This document shows positions 19,958 through 27,945 of a stretch of 64,000 nt of DNA, piece by piece. Numbering within the stretch: position 1 is the stretch's first letter; every line of letters starts with the position of its first letter. The position numbers and the translations under genes were made by a program. This DNA is from Cupriavidus agavae (GTDB taxonomy: Bacteria; Pseudomonadota; Gammaproteobacteria; Burkholderiales; Burkholderiaceae): the NCBI RefSeq assembly GCF_004217045.1, contig NZ_SGXM01000011.1, positions 62,001 through 126,000 on the forward strand. The letters run 5' to 3'. A model generated the notes under the pieces. The model saw nothing but the letters and a program-made list of their open reading frames with translations. It did not search any database and was not told the DNA's origin.

Positions 19958-21235
19958 ATGGCAGCAACCCTTTCCGCTACCCCGGCCGCCCCCGCCTCGC
20001 TGGCCGCCGATACCGGCGCCCGCATCATGGCCTGGGCCGACACGCTGGCCGCGCACACCGAGCAGCCCGGCATGCTGACCCGCACCTATCTGACCGATGC
20101 CCACCACGGCGCCGCCGCGCAATTGACCGAATGGATGCAGGCGGCCGGCATGACCGTGCGCCGCGACGTGGCCGGCAACGTGATCGGCCGCTACGAGGGC
20201 ACCGAGCCCGGCGCTCCGGCGCTGCTGACCGGCTCGCACTTCGACACCGTGCGCGATGCGGGCCGCTATGACGGCAATCTTGGCGTGATCCTGCCGATTG
20301 CCTGCGTGGCCGAGTGGAACCGCCAGGGGCGCCGCTTTCCGTTCGCGCTCGAAGTGGTCGGGTTTGCCGAGGAAGAGGGCGTGCGCTTCAAGGCCACGCT
20401 GCTGGGCAGCCGGGCCATCGCGGGCACGTTCGACACCAACGTGCTCGACAACGTCGACGACTCGGGCCAGACCATGCGCGAGGTGATGCGCGCCGCCGGC
20501 TTCGATGCCGCGCAACTGCCCGGCGCGCAGCATGACCGCGGCAAGGTGCTCGGCTTCATCGAAGTGCATATCGAACAGGGCCCGGTGCTGCTCAACGAGG
20601 GCCTGCCGGTTGGCGTGGTCACCGCCATCTCGGGCGCCACGCGCTACATCGTCGAACTCGAAGGGCTGGCCGGCCATGCCGGCACCGTGCCCATGGACAT
20701 GCGCCGCGATGCCGCGATGGCCGGCGCCGAGATCGGCCTCTATATCGAGAAGCGCTGCGGCGGCAAGCCGGGCCTGGTGGGCACCGTGGGCCAGTTCAAC
20801 GTGCCGAACGGCGCCACCAACGTGGTGCCGGGCCGCGCGGTGTTTTCCATCGATATCCGCGCCGGTGTCGATGCCGAGCGCGAGGCGGCCGTCAACGACG
20901 TGCTGGCCGGGATCGAGCGCATCTGCGCGCGCCGCAACGTGCGCGTGCAACTGCGCAAGACCCACGAGGCCGCCAGCGTGCCGTGCGCGCCGTGGCTGCA
21001 AGCACAATGGGCCGCCGCCGTGGCGCGCCAGGGCGTGCCGGTGCGGCACCTGCCGTCTGGCGCGGGCCATGACGCCATGGCCATCGCCGCCATTGCCGAC
21101 GTGGCCATGCTGTTCGTGCGCTGCGGCAACGGCGGCATCAGCCACCACCCTACCGAGACGATGACCGCCGAGGACGCGCAGACCGCCGCCGCCGTCTTCG
21201 CCGATTTCGTCGAGCATTTCCAGCGTACCCAGTAA
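19958..21235 (+). CDS. Zn-dependent amidohydrolase of the allantoate amidohydrolase / N-carbamoyl-L-amino acid hydrolase family
   Basis: A 425-residue M20-fold enzyme. The metal site appears in order as GSHFDTVRDAGRYDGNLGV (His and Asp), FAEEEGVRF (Glu pair), FIEVHIEQGPVL (His) and the C-terminal SHHPTE. The lid domain shows GLAGHAGTVPMDMRRDA and FNVPNGATNVVPG, the HyuC/AllC substrate region. It removes the carbamoyl or ureido group of allantoate or an N-carbamoyl amino acid; sequence alone does not decide. It starts an operon with an ArgE/DapE-like gene 73 bases on and is divergent from a DctA-type carrier. A standard allantoin operon is not seen around it. Confidence 0.85.
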   Translation: MAATLSATPAAPASLAADTGARIMAWADTLAAHTEQPGMLTRTYLTDAHHGAAAQLTEWMQAAGMTVRRDVAGNVIGRYEGTEPGAPALLTGSHFDTVRDAGRYDGNLGVILPIACVAEWNRQGRRFPFALEVVGFAEEEGVRFKATLLGSRAIAGTFDTNVLDNVDDSGQTMREVMRAAGFDAAQLPGAQHDRGKVLGFIEVHIEQGPVLLNEGLPVGVVTAISGATRYIVELEGLAGHAGTVPMDMRRDAAMAGAEIGLYIEKRCGGKPGLVGTVGQFNVPNGATNVVPGRAVFSIDIRAGVDAEREAAVNDVLAGIERICARRNVRVQLRKTHEAASVPCAPWLQAQWAAAVARQGVPVRHLPSGAGHDAMAIAAIADVAMLFVRCGNGGISHHPTETMTAEDAQTAAAVFADFVEHFQRTQ

Positions 21236-21308
21236 CGACACAGCCGAGCATCGCGCAGATTTAAAGAAACGACGATGCCAAACTAAGACAACTCCGAAAG
21301 ATACGAAG

Positions 21309-22577
21309 ATGACCGCACGAGACAACATGAACCCGATCGAAACCACGCTGACCCAGTACATCGACACCCAGCGCCCGCAGCAGGAGTCGTTCCTGGCCGA
21401 GCTGGTCAAGGTGCCGTCCGACAACCCCGCCGGCGACTGCGAGGCCCACGGCCTGCGCGCCAAGGCACTGCTCGAAGGGCTGGGCTTCAAGGTCGAGGCC
21501 CACAAGGTGCCCGAAGACAAGGTCAAGGCGGCCGGCATGATCAGCGCCACCAACCTGCTGGTGCGCAAGACGTTCGGCAGCGGCGGCCCGACCATTGCGA
21601 TGAACGCCCACGGCGACGTGGTGCCGCCGGGCCTGGGCTGGACCAAGGATCCTTACGGCGGCGAGATCGCCGACAGCGAGCACGGCCCGGTCATGTACGG
21701 CCGCGGGGTGGCGGTGTCGAAGTCTGACTTCGCCACCTACGCCTACGCCGTGCTGGCGCTGATCGAAGCCGAGAAGCAGGGCGCCAAGCTCAACGGCACC
21801 GTGGAACTGCAATTCACGTACGACGAGGAAACCGGCGGCGACATCGGCCCGAAGTTCCTGCTCGACGAGGGCCTGACCAAGCCCGACTACGCGATCTCGG
21901 CCGGCTTCTCGTACGGCATCACGTCGGCGCACAACGGCTGCCTGCACGTGGAAGTGACGGTCAAGGGCAAGCAGGGCCACGCCGCCATGCCGCACACCGG
22001 CGTGGACGCCATCGAGGCCGCCACGCACATCCTGCAGGCCATCTACGGCCTGCGCGCCGAACTGGCCACGCGCAAGAGCAAGGTGCCCGGCATCGACACC
22101 GCCACGCTGAACGTGGGCCTGATCAAGGGCGGCATCAACACCAACGTGGTGCCTGACCTCGTCACGTTCCGCGTGGACCGCCGCATGATTCCCGAAGAGA
22201 TCGGCTTCGACGCCGAAGGCGAACTGCGCGCCGTGGTGGAGAAGGCCGCGCAGGAGCGTCCGGGCATCGAGGTCAAGGTCGAGCGCATCATCCTGGCCGA
22301 GCCGCTGTCGGAACTGCCGGGCGTGGACAAGCTGATTGGCGCGCTGAAGACCCGTGCCGAATCGGTGTTCGGCGTGGAAATCCCGGTGCAGGGCGTGCCG
22401 CTCTACACCGACGCCCGCCACTACACGAGCCGCGGCATCCCCACCGTCCTGTACGGCGCCGGCCCGCGCACGCTGATGGAAGCGCGCGGCCACAATTCGG
22501 ACGAAAACCTGCGCCTGAACGACCTGAACCGCGCCACGAAGGTGGTGGCCCTGGCGCTGTCGGATCTGCTGGGCTGA
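21309..22577 (+). CDS. M20-family metallopeptidase, ArgE/DapE-like
   Basis: A 422-residue M20 hydrolase. Metal residues occur in IAMNAHGDVVPPG (His, Asp), MYGRGVAVSKSDFA, the catalytic TYDEETGGDIGP, and the C-terminal ARGHNSDENLR. The dimerisation domain has KGKQGHAAMPHTGVDAIEAA. The family includes acetylornithine deacetylase, succinyl-diaminopimelate desuccinylase and many dipeptidases; the GVAVSK in place of the common G-x-x-D-M-K loop is unusual and argues against true ArgE or DapE. It follows the amidohydrolase in the same operon and probably hydrolyses a related acyl- or carbamoyl-amino acid. A strong hairpin follows the stop. Confidence 0.85.
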   Translation: MTARDNMNPIETTLTQYIDTQRPQQESFLAELVKVPSDNPAGDCEAHGLRAKALLEGLGFKVEAHKVPEDKVKAAGMISATNLLVRKTFGSGGPTIAMNAHGDVVPPGLGWTKDPYGGEIADSEHGPVMYGRGVAVSKSDFATYAYAVLALIEAEKQGAKLNGTVELQFTYDEETGGDIGPKFLLDEGLTKPDYAISAGFSYGITSAHNGCLHVEVTVKGKQGHAAMPHTGVDAIEAATHILQAIYGLRAELATRKSKVPGIDTATLNVGLIKGGINTNVVPDLVTFRVDRRMIPEEIGFDAEGELRAVVEKAAQERPGIEVKVERIILAEPLSELPGVDKLIGALKTRAESVFGVEIPVQGVPLYTDARHYTSRGIPTVLYGAGPRTLMEARGHNSDENLRLNDLNRATKVVALALSDLLG

Positions 22578-22588
22578 TGGTGGTTTGC

Positions 22589-22617
22589 GCCCCTCTCCCA
22601 CTTTGCGGGAGAGGGGC
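22589..22617. repeat. Intergenic hairpin of the CTCCCGC/GCGGGAG family, copy 4
   Basis: GCCCCTCTCCC, loop ACTTTGC, GGGAGAGGGGC: 11 perfect pairs between the convergent ends of the M20 gene and the MarR gene, so it can act as a bidirectional terminator. Confidence 0.7.
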
Positions 22618-22622
22618 GCCAA

Positions 22623-23138
22623 TCACGACTCCGCCACACCCCCCGGCACCGCCTGGCTCACCAGCCAGCGCCGCACGATCTGCTCTTCCTCAGCGGTCAG
22701 TCCCGCCCGCAGCGCCTTGTCCACCTCGGTCGCTCGCGTCTTGCAGTGTCCCAGCAGTTCCAATCCCGCCTCGGTCAGCGCAATGGTCTGGATGCGTCCA
22801 TGCACCGGGTGCGGCTGCCGTTCGATGGCGCCGAGTTTTTCCAGGTTGTTCATGATCACGCTGACCGTCTGCGGCGTCAGCAGCGCCAGCCGCGCCACGT
22901 CGGCACCGGACGCGCCCGGGTACGCGCCCAGCATCGTCAGCACGAAGAACTGCGGCACGGTCACGCCCAGATCGTCCAGCGCGCGCTCCAGTTGCAGCCG
23001 GTTGGCGGCGCTCGCCTGACGTAGCAGATACGCCAGATAGCCGCTTTCGCCACGTTTGCCCTGGCCGGGTGCCGGAATCGGGGTGGTGGAAGCCGCCGCC
23101 GCCGCGCTTGCCCCTCTGGTCGGCAAGGTTTTCGCCAT
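22623..23138 (-). CDS. MarR-family transcriptional regulator
   Basis: A 171-residue regulator. An Ala/Pro-rich N-terminal extension (1-35) precedes a winged helix: GVTVPQFFVLTMLGAYPGAS, the recognition helix DVARLALLTPQTVSVIMNNL and the wing QPHPVHGRIQTIALTEAG. ATG 23138 is chosen; earlier in-frame ATGs would lie inside the likely operator. It is divergent from an AhpD-like gene with an inverted repeat between them, the classical layout of an autorepressor that senses phenolic, electrophile or oxidant stress. No conserved sensing cysteine is obvious. Confidence 0.85.
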   Translation of the reverse strand: MAKTLPTRGASAAAAASTTPIPAPGQGKRGESGYLAYLLRQASAANRLQLERALDDLGVTVPQFFVLTMLGAYPGASGADVARLALLTPQTVSVIMNNLEKLGAIERQPHPVHGRIQTIALTEAGLELLGHCKTRATEVDKALRAGLTAEEEQIVRRWLVSQAVPGGVAES

Positions 23139-23144
23139 GATGTT

Positions 23145-23172
23145 AGAGTTCTGACATTGTTGTTCGAACTCT
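23145..23172. promoter_or_regulatory. Candidate MarR operator
   Basis: AGAGTTC and GAACTCT form a perfect inverted repeat around 14 bases; each arm is followed or overlapped by TCTGACAT, so the same bases also contain a direct repeat. The site lies in the 58-base gap between the divergent MarR and AhpD-like genes, covering both promoters. Confidence 0.6.
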
Positions 23173-23196
23173 GACATCTTAACCGAAGGAGGCCCC

Positions 23197-23655
23197 ATGG
23201 ATTTCCAGACGTTCACGAAAACCGCGCCCGAGGTCTACGCGTCGCTGGGCGGCGTCAGCAAGGCCGTGGCCGCTTCCGGCCTCGACAAGACGCTGACCGA
23301 ACTGGTCAAGCTGCGCGTCTCGCAGATCAACGGCTGCGCGTTCTGCCTGCAGTTCCACCTGAATATCGCGCGCAAGCTCGATATCGACCCGCGCAAGTTC
23401 GACCTGCTGGCCGGCTGGCGCGACGCCGGCATCTACACCGACCGCGAGACTGCCGCGCTGGGCTGGGCCGAGGCGCTCACGCACCTGACCGACCCGTTCG
23501 CCCGCGACGCCGCGCTGGCGGAGGCGCGCAGCGTCTTCGACGAGCAGGAAATGGTCTATCTGGCCGCCACGGTGGCGTCGATCAACGCGTGGAACCGCAT
23601 CGCCGTGGGCCTGCACTTCCCGCCGCCCCCGGCGGAGCAGGGAGCGTCCGCATGA
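23197..23655 (+). CDS. Carboxymuconolactone decarboxylase / AhpD-like family protein
   Basis: A 152-residue all-helical protein with the CxxC motif of AhpD-type alkylhydroperoxidases in INGCAFCLQFHLNIAR (residues about 47-62), including the partner His. These proteins reduce peroxides or act as disulfide reductases; true decarboxylases lack the CxxC. AAGGAGG before ATG 23197 is an excellent ribosome site. It is the first gene of an operon with a GNAT gene (4-base overlap) and an AzoR-type reductase, and divergent from MarR, pointing to an oxidant or quinone response. Confidence 0.85.
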   Translation: MDFQTFTKTAPEVYASLGGVSKAVAASGLDKTLTELVKLRVSQINGCAFCLQFHLNIARKLDIDPRKFDLLAGWRDAGIYTDRETAALGWAEALTHLTDPFARDAALAEARSVFDEQEMVYLAATVASINAWNRIAVGLHFPPPPAEQGASA

Positions 23656-24089
23656 ACCCGATTGCCGTACTGGAAACCGCCGACCAGGTGGCGGCCGCCT
23701 TCCCGCTGATGCACCAGTTGCGCCCGCACCTGGCCGATGCCGCCGAATTCGTGGCGCGCTGGCGCCGCCAGTCCGCCGATGGCTATCGCCTGGCCGGCGT
23801 CTGGGACGAAGACCGGCTCGTGGCGCTGGCCGGGTACCGGATCGCCGACAACCTGATCGTCGGCCGCCATCTCTACGTGGATGATCTCGTGACCGATGCC
23901 GCCGCGCGCAGCGGCGGGTACGGCCAGCGGCTGATGGACTGGCTCAAGGCCCAGACCGAAGCCGCCGGCTGCACGCAGCTCGTGCTCGATACCCCGCTGA
24001 CCAACGTGCTGGGGCACCGCTTCTATTACCGCAACGGCCTGCTGGCGCGCGCGCTGCGTTTCTATTTTCCGATCGACGGGGCGAACTGA
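23652..24089 (+). CDS. GNAT-family N-acetyltransferase
   Basis: A 145-residue single-domain acetyltransferase. The acetyl-CoA loop reads RSGGYGQRLMDWLKAQ (R/Q-x-x-G-x-G/A type), preceded by the strand LYVDDLVTD and followed by LVLDTPLTN and the aromatic HRFYYRNGL of motif B. The start codon overlaps the stop of the AhpD-like gene (ATGA), showing translational coupling. The acceptor is unknown; the neighbouring redox genes suggest a toxic amine or stress-related substrate. Confidence 0.8.
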   Translation: MNPIAVLETADQVAAAFPLMHQLRPHLADAAEFVARWRRQSADGYRLAGVWDEDRLVALAGYRIADNLIVGRHLYVDDLVTDAAARSGGYGQRLMDWLKAQTEAAGCTQLVLDTPLTNVLGHRFYYRNGLLARALRFYFPIDGAN

Positions 24090-24092
24090 GCC

Positions 24093-24731
24093 ATGACCAC
24101 ACTGCTTCATATCAACGTCAGCCCGCGCGGCGCCGAATCCACCAGCCGCCGCGCCGGGCTGCGCGTGCGCACGCACCTGGCCGCCCACGCCAGCCTCGAT
24201 GGCGGGGAACTGACCGTGATCGAGCGCGACCTCGCGGCCGACCCCTTGCCGCCGATCGGCGCGGCGTTCACGCACGCCAACATGGTCGTGGCCGCCAGGC
24301 GCACCGACGCCGATCCGGCCGCGCTGGCGCTGTCGGAGACGCTGATCGCCGAACTGCAGGCCGCCGACCTGGTACTGATCACCACGCCGATCCATAACTT
24401 CACGGTGCCGGCCGCGCTGAAAACGTGGATCGATCTCGTCGTGCGTCCGGAACGGACCTTCGCCGGCACGCCCCAGGGCAAGCAGCCGCTGCTGCGGGAC
24501 CGCCCGGTTCTTGCGCTGGTGTCATGCGGCGGCCGGTTCGACGACCGCCCCGGCAGCCAGCAGGATTTCTTCACGCCCTATCTGAAATACGTGCTCGGCA
24601 CCATTGGCCTGGCCCGCGTGGAGGTGATCCGGCTCGAAGGCATGGTGCGGCCCGAAGCCGTTACCCATGCCTTCGAACACGTGGAAGCGTGGTGCGGCAG
24701 CGCATTGCCGGCACTGCTGGCCGCCGCATAG
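24093..24731 (+). CDS. azoR: FMN-dependent NADH-azoreductase (AzoR family)
   Basis: A 212-residue flavodoxin-fold reductase. The FMN phosphate loop is HINVSPRGAESTSRR (residues 6-20), and TTPIHNFTVPAALKTWIDLV corresponds to the M/P-x-W/Y-N-F isoalloxazine loop of AzoR, with the usual aromatic changed. VSCGGRFDDRP forms the third FMN contact. It reduces quinones and azo dyes by two electrons. It begins 3 bases after the GNAT gene in the MarR-controlled operon and is convergent with the next gene, only 3 bases away. Confidence 0.85.
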   Translation: MTTLLHINVSPRGAESTSRRAGLRVRTHLAAHASLDGGELTVIERDLAADPLPPIGAAFTHANMVVAARRTDADPAALALSETLIAELQAADLVLITTPIHNFTVPAALKTWIDLVVRPERTFAGTPQGKQPLLRDRPVLALVSCGGRFDDRPGSQQDFFTPYLKYVLGTIGLARVEVIRLEGMVRPEAVTHAFEHVEAWCGSALPALLAAA

Positions 24732-24734
24732 CCG

Positions 24735-25313
24735 TTATCCGCGGATCTCGTCGGGCGCTGGCACGGTCTCGTCGCCGCGCCCCAGCGGACGCTGCATCAG
24801 CACGGTGTCGATCCACTGGCCGTGCTTGAGGCCCACCGATTCGAGCCGGCCCACGGTACGGAACCCCAGCCGCTCGTGCACGGCCAGCGAGCCCGCGCCT
24901 TCGCCGCTGCGCGTGACCGCGACCACGGCCACCATCTGGCGCCACGGCCCGGTCTCGCAGCGCGCGATCAACTCGGCCAGCAGCGCCCGGCCCAACCCCT
25001 CGCCAGTATGGCGATGGTCGATATAGATCGAATCCTCGATGGCGAAGCGGTAGGCGCTGCGGGCGCGATAGGCCGAGGCATAGGCGTAGCCGAGGATGTC
25101 TCCGTGGCGCTCGGCCACGATGTAGGGCAGGCCCTTGCGGTGGACTTCGGCCATGCGCAGCCGCATGTCGTCGATGCCGGGCACCACCTCCTCGAACGAG
25201 GCGCGGCCGTGCTGTACGTGGTGCGCGTAGATGGCGTGGATGGCGGGAACGTCGGCGGCTGAGGCATCGCGCAGCCCGAAGGGCAGGCGGAGGGGGGCGG
25301 CAGAGGTGGACAC
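24735..25313 (-). CDS. GNAT-family N-acetyltransferase, phosphinothricin/methionine-sulfoximine type
   Basis: A 192-residue acetyltransferase of the Pat/MddA type, which acetylates phosphinothricin or methionine sulfoximine. Family signatures are FGLRDASAADVPAIHAIYAH, ASFEEVVP, LGYAYASAYRARSAYRFAIE, SIYIDHRHTGEGLGRALLAE (acetyl-CoA loop) and LAVHERLGFRTVGRLESVGLKHGQW, all typical. Only a GTG codon at 25313 opens the frame in the right place; no ribosome site is visible, so the start is less sure than the family. Confidence 0.85.
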   Translation of the reverse strand: MSTSAAPLRLPFGLRDASAADVPAIHAIYAHHVQHGRASFEEVVPGIDDMRLRMAEVHRKGLPYIVAERHGDILGYAYASAYRARSAYRFAIEDSIYIDHRHTGEGLGRALLAELIARCETGPWRQMVAVVAVTRSGEGAGSLAVHERLGFRTVGRLESVGLKHGQWIDTVLMQRPLGRGDETVPAPDEIRG

Positions 25314-25495
25314 GATGGCGAAAATTTGGACGAAATACGATCACGGCGTGAGGCCATGACAACGGATCAGCGGCGCACCGCGGCATTGCGAGGCCGGCGC
25401 GCCACAGCCAGACCTTACCGCGCCTTTGCCGTGCCGGGTTGTATATAGTGCGGAGTATTCAGAAAGCGCAGAAACGGTGCGTGCAGGAGGAAGCC

Positions 25496-25855
25496 ATGAT
25501 CACGATCTATCACAACCCGCGTTGCTCCAAATCGAGGGAAACGCTCACTCTCGTGGAAAGCGCCGCGCAACGGCTGGGCGAGCCGGTCGAGATCGTGGAG
25601 TACCTGAAGTCGCCGCCGTCACTGGCCACACTGCGCCAGCTCCATACGATGCTCGGCGTGTCGGTGCGCGAGATGATCCGCGACGGCGAGGCCGTCTACC
25701 AGGAGCTGGACCTGGCCGACGAGGGGCTGACCGACGCCGAACTGCTGGCGGCGGTGGCCGACAATCCCATCCTGCTGCAACGGCCCGTGGTGGTGCGCAA
25801 CCGCCGTGCCGCCATCGGCCGGCCGCCCGGGAATGTCGAACCGCTGCTCACGTAA
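25496..25855 (+). CDS. arsC: ArsC-family glutaredoxin-type reductase (arsenate reductase-like)
   Basis: A 119-residue thioredoxin-fold protein with the ArsC active-site HNPRCSKSRET (Cys near residue 10) and the arginines that bind oxyanion: REMIRDGE near 60 and ILLQRPVVVRNRRAAIGRPP near 92-107. This matches glutathione/glutaredoxin-dependent arsenate reductases and their relative YfgD. No arsR, arsB or acr3 is adjacent, so a housekeeping YfgD-like role is as likely as arsenic resistance. CAGGAGGAAGCC before ATG 25496 supports this start over an in-frame ATG 19 codons upstream. Confidence 0.85.
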   Translation: MITIYHNPRCSKSRETLTLVESAAQRLGEPVEIVEYLKSPPSLATLRQLHTMLGVSVREMIRDGEAVYQELDLADEGLTDAELLAAVADNPILLQRPVVVRNRRAAIGRPPGNVEPLLT

Positions 25856-25901
25856 GAGCCGTCCGGGGCCGGGCGCCGCCGCTGCGGCGCACAAAATAGA
25901 A

Positions 25902-25924
25902 CCGGCCTCCGCAACGGAGGCCGG
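25902..25924 (-). terminator. Terminator between arsC and the small membrane gene
   Basis: CCGGCCTCCG, loop of three, CGGAGGCCGG. On the minus strand it is followed by TTCTATTTTG, so it best serves the gene ending at 25962; arsC converges on it from the left. Confidence 0.7.
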
Positions 25925-25961
25925 CCGGTCAGTCGGCGAATCGCTTCAGGCGAGTCGTCGG

Positions 25962-26192
25962 TTATGCAACACCCAGCCAGTGCATGGCCTCCTGACCGAA
26001 ACTGATGCCGGCCAGCACGACCAGCAGCACGAGTGCCGTGATCACGCTGACATAGACCAGCGCGCGGGCAACCTCGGCATCTTCCGTGACCGAATGGTGG
26101 TGGATGACGACATTGGCGCGCGCATGCGACCGGTGCGGCCAGTGCAGCCGGCCGGAAGCGTCCTTGAAGTGAAGATCGGGATGGAATCGCAT
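25962..26192 (-). CDS. Small single-span membrane protein, His-rich N-terminus
   Basis: A 76-residue protein with an N-terminal part rich in histidine (FHPDLHF, HWPHRSHARANVVIHHHSV) followed by one membrane helix (about 44-67, VYVSVITALVLLVVLAGISF). AGGAGG nine bases before ATG gives strong support for translation. I do not recognise it. The nine or so histidines before the membrane helix could bind metal, which is inference. It lies alone between convergent arsC and the exonuclease gene. Confidence 0.7.
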   Translation of the reverse strand: MRFHPDLHFKDASGRLHWPHRSHARANVVIHHHSVTEDAEVARALVYVSVITALVLLVVLAGISFGQEAMHWLGVA

Positions 26193-26329
26193 GGTCACAC
26201 CTCCTCGGCGCGCCGACGCTTGCGCGGTGGGACGGTTCCCGGCGCCGCCATTTACACACTTCCAATATAGGAGACGTGGCGAAAATATGGTGCCGGCGCG
26301 CCCGGACGCGCCTGCGCGCCACCGCACGG

Positions 26330-26983
26330 TCAGTTGGCGGCCGGTGTGGAAGGTGAGGGGTCGCTTTCGCTGCCGGCGGCGTCCAACTGGGCTAACCGGC
26401 CCTCGCGTGCGCGCATGTCGGCCAGCATGTTGCAGAACAGCGCCCCCTGCTCCAGGGCGTCGTCCAGCGCAATATGGGTGTGCGGCAGCGGGTCGTGCCA
26501 GTGGGCGGGAAAGGCGGCCTTGACCGCCTTGCGGTACGGCCGGCCCGTCAGCGCAAAGCCCAGCGTCTTGATGTCGAGCGCCGCCCAGCCGAACGGCGAC
26601 CGCCCGGCGAAGCGCATCATGTACCAGAACATCCAGGTGAAATCGAAGCCGGCCGGAAACGCGATGAAGACCGGCTTGCCGGGCAGGCTCTCGACCCATT
26701 CCACATAGCGCGGCATGACCTGTTCGGGCGCTTCGAGGTCGCGCCGGCACGCGGCCCAGGCGTCGGGCTGGGTCTTCCACCAGGCCATCTGCACCGGATG
26801 GCCGGCGGCGCCGGGCAGCGTGTCGAGGTTGGCCGAGAACGTGCCGAGCACGGTCTTGTCGGCCAGCATCGCCACCGAAGCGAACGACAGCATCGAGTGC
26901 GGGCCCGGAATCGGGCCATCGGCCTCCACGTCGGTGCTGACGTAGATTTCCGGCCGGGTGTCGGGTGCCTGTTTCCTGGCCAT
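26330..26983 (-). CDS. 3'-5' exonuclease-like protein (RNase H-fold, DEDD type)
   Basis: A 217-residue protein whose N-terminal IYVSTDVEADGPIPGPHSML carries the D-x-E of DEDD exonucleases (Exo I motif), with FIAFPAGFDFTWMFWYM as the Exo II region and PHTHIALDDALEQGALFCN as the Exo III region (H-x4-D). The substrate is unknown. Its start lies 3 bases from the stop of the upstream metallo-hydrolase gene, so the two are co-transcribed. Confidence 0.75.
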   Translation of the reverse strand: MARKQAPDTRPEIYVSTDVEADGPIPGPHSMLSFASVAMLADKTVLGTFSANLDTLPGAAGHPVQMAWWKTQPDAWAACRRDLEAPEQVMPRYVEWVESLPGKPVFIAFPAGFDFTWMFWYMMRFAGRSPFGWAALDIKTLGFALTGRPYRKAVKAAFPAHWHDPLPHTHIALDDALEQGALFCNMLADMRAREGRLAQLDAAGSESDPSPSTPAAN

Positions 26984-26986
26984 GCG

Positions 26987-27637
26987 TCAGGCCGCGTCGA
27001 TCAGGTGGTCCGCCACGAACGGGTTGCTGCGGCGCTCGTCACCGAACGTCGAGACCGGCCCGTGGCCCGGCACGAACGTCACATCGTCGCCCAGCGGCCA
27101 CAGGCGGGTGCGGATCGAGCGGATCAGGTCGGCGTGGTTGCCGCGCGGAAAGTCGGTGCGACCGATCGAGCCGGCGAACAGCACGTCGCCGACGATCGCC
27201 ACCTTGTGCGGCCGCGAGAAGAACACCACGTGGCCCGGCGTATGGCCGGGGCAGTGATAGACCTCCAGCGTCTCGCTGCCGAACGTGACCGTGTCGCCGT
27301 TCTGCAACCAGCGGTCCGGCTCGAAAACCTCGGCGTGTCCGAAACCGAAGCGCCGGGTCTGCTCGGGCAACTGCTCGATCCAGAAGCGTTCATCCTCCTG
27401 CGGCCCCTCGATCGGCACGCCAAACTGCCGCGCCAACGCCGCCGCACCGGCGCAGTGGTCCACGTGGCCGTGCGTCAGGAAGATCTTTTCCAGCGTCACG
27501 CCGTGCCCGGCAATCGCGTCGGTGATCCGGTTCAGGTCGCCGCCCGGATCGCAGACCGCCGCGCGCTGCGTGGTGTCGTCGATCAGCAGCGAACAGTTCT
27601 GCTGGAACGGCGTGACGGGAATCAACAGGACTTTCAT
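26987..27637 (-). CDS. Metallo-beta-lactamase-fold hydrolase, GloB2/YcbL type
   Basis: A 216-residue hydrolase with the canonical zinc motif FLTHGHVDHCAGA (residues about 55-67), then YHCPGHTPGHVVFF, the bridging Asp in IVGDVLFAGSIGRTD and the final His in VPGHGPVSTFG. It matches the short hydroxyacylglutathione-hydrolase relatives such as YcbL/GloB2, which act on glyoxalase products. It lacks the C-terminal glutathione-binding domain of classical GloB. It is the first gene of a two-gene unit with the exonuclease. Confidence 0.85.
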   Translation of the reverse strand: MKVLLIPVTPFQQNCSLLIDDTTQRAAVCDPGGDLNRITDAIAGHGVTLEKIFLTHGHVDHCAGAAALARQFGVPIEGPQEDERFWIEQLPEQTRRFGFGHAEVFEPDRWLQNGDTVTFGSETLEVYHCPGHTPGHVVFFSRPHKVAIVGDVLFAGSIGRTDFPRGNHADLIRSIRTRLWPLGDDVTFVPGHGPVSTFGDERRSNPFVADHLIDAA

Positions 27638-27945
27638 TCTTGTGTTCTTTCAGGCACTTCTCAAGGGCCCTGAGCGAGGCGCGGCGGGCAGCAATGGGGT
27701 GGCTCATTGTAGCCCCCGAACACTGCGGCGATGGAGGTCGGTGCAGCTTCTGCGCGTTTGAAATCGGCATAAGACGATTCTCAAAGTTACATGACGAGCA
27801 CTTCGATTGCGCGCTGCGGCAATGGGCGCAATCCCTTGCCAGGCGGTGGATTGCGGGGAATTGACCGGCGTTTGAAGCGGTTCGCAACAGATTTCGTAAC
27901 AAAATCAAGGTGATAGCTTCAAACGGTCAATGTTAGACTCCCGGC
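27638..27945. other. Divergent intergenic region upstream of rlpA
   Basis: A 308-base region between the divergent metallo-hydrolase and rlpA genes. The right third is AT-rich and is occupied by the long inverted repeat listed separately. No gene is supported. A TTGACC at 27861 could act as -35 but I see no good -10. Confidence 0.4.
27861..27930 (+). promoter_or_regulatory. Long inverted repeat in the rlpA leader
   Basis: TTGACCG-GC-GTTTGAAGC at 27861-27878 pairs with GCTTCAAAC-GGTCAA at 27916-27930: fifteen pairs with a two-base bulge around a 37-base loop. It ends 15 bases before the rlpA ATG, which has no evident ribosome site. It may be an RNA stem controlling translation or a double operator. 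Confidence 0.5.

Noticed and set aside
27861..27890. Sigma-70 promoter starting at TTGACC
   Set aside because: No acceptable -10 at the right distance; the TTGACC belongs to the inverted repeat.
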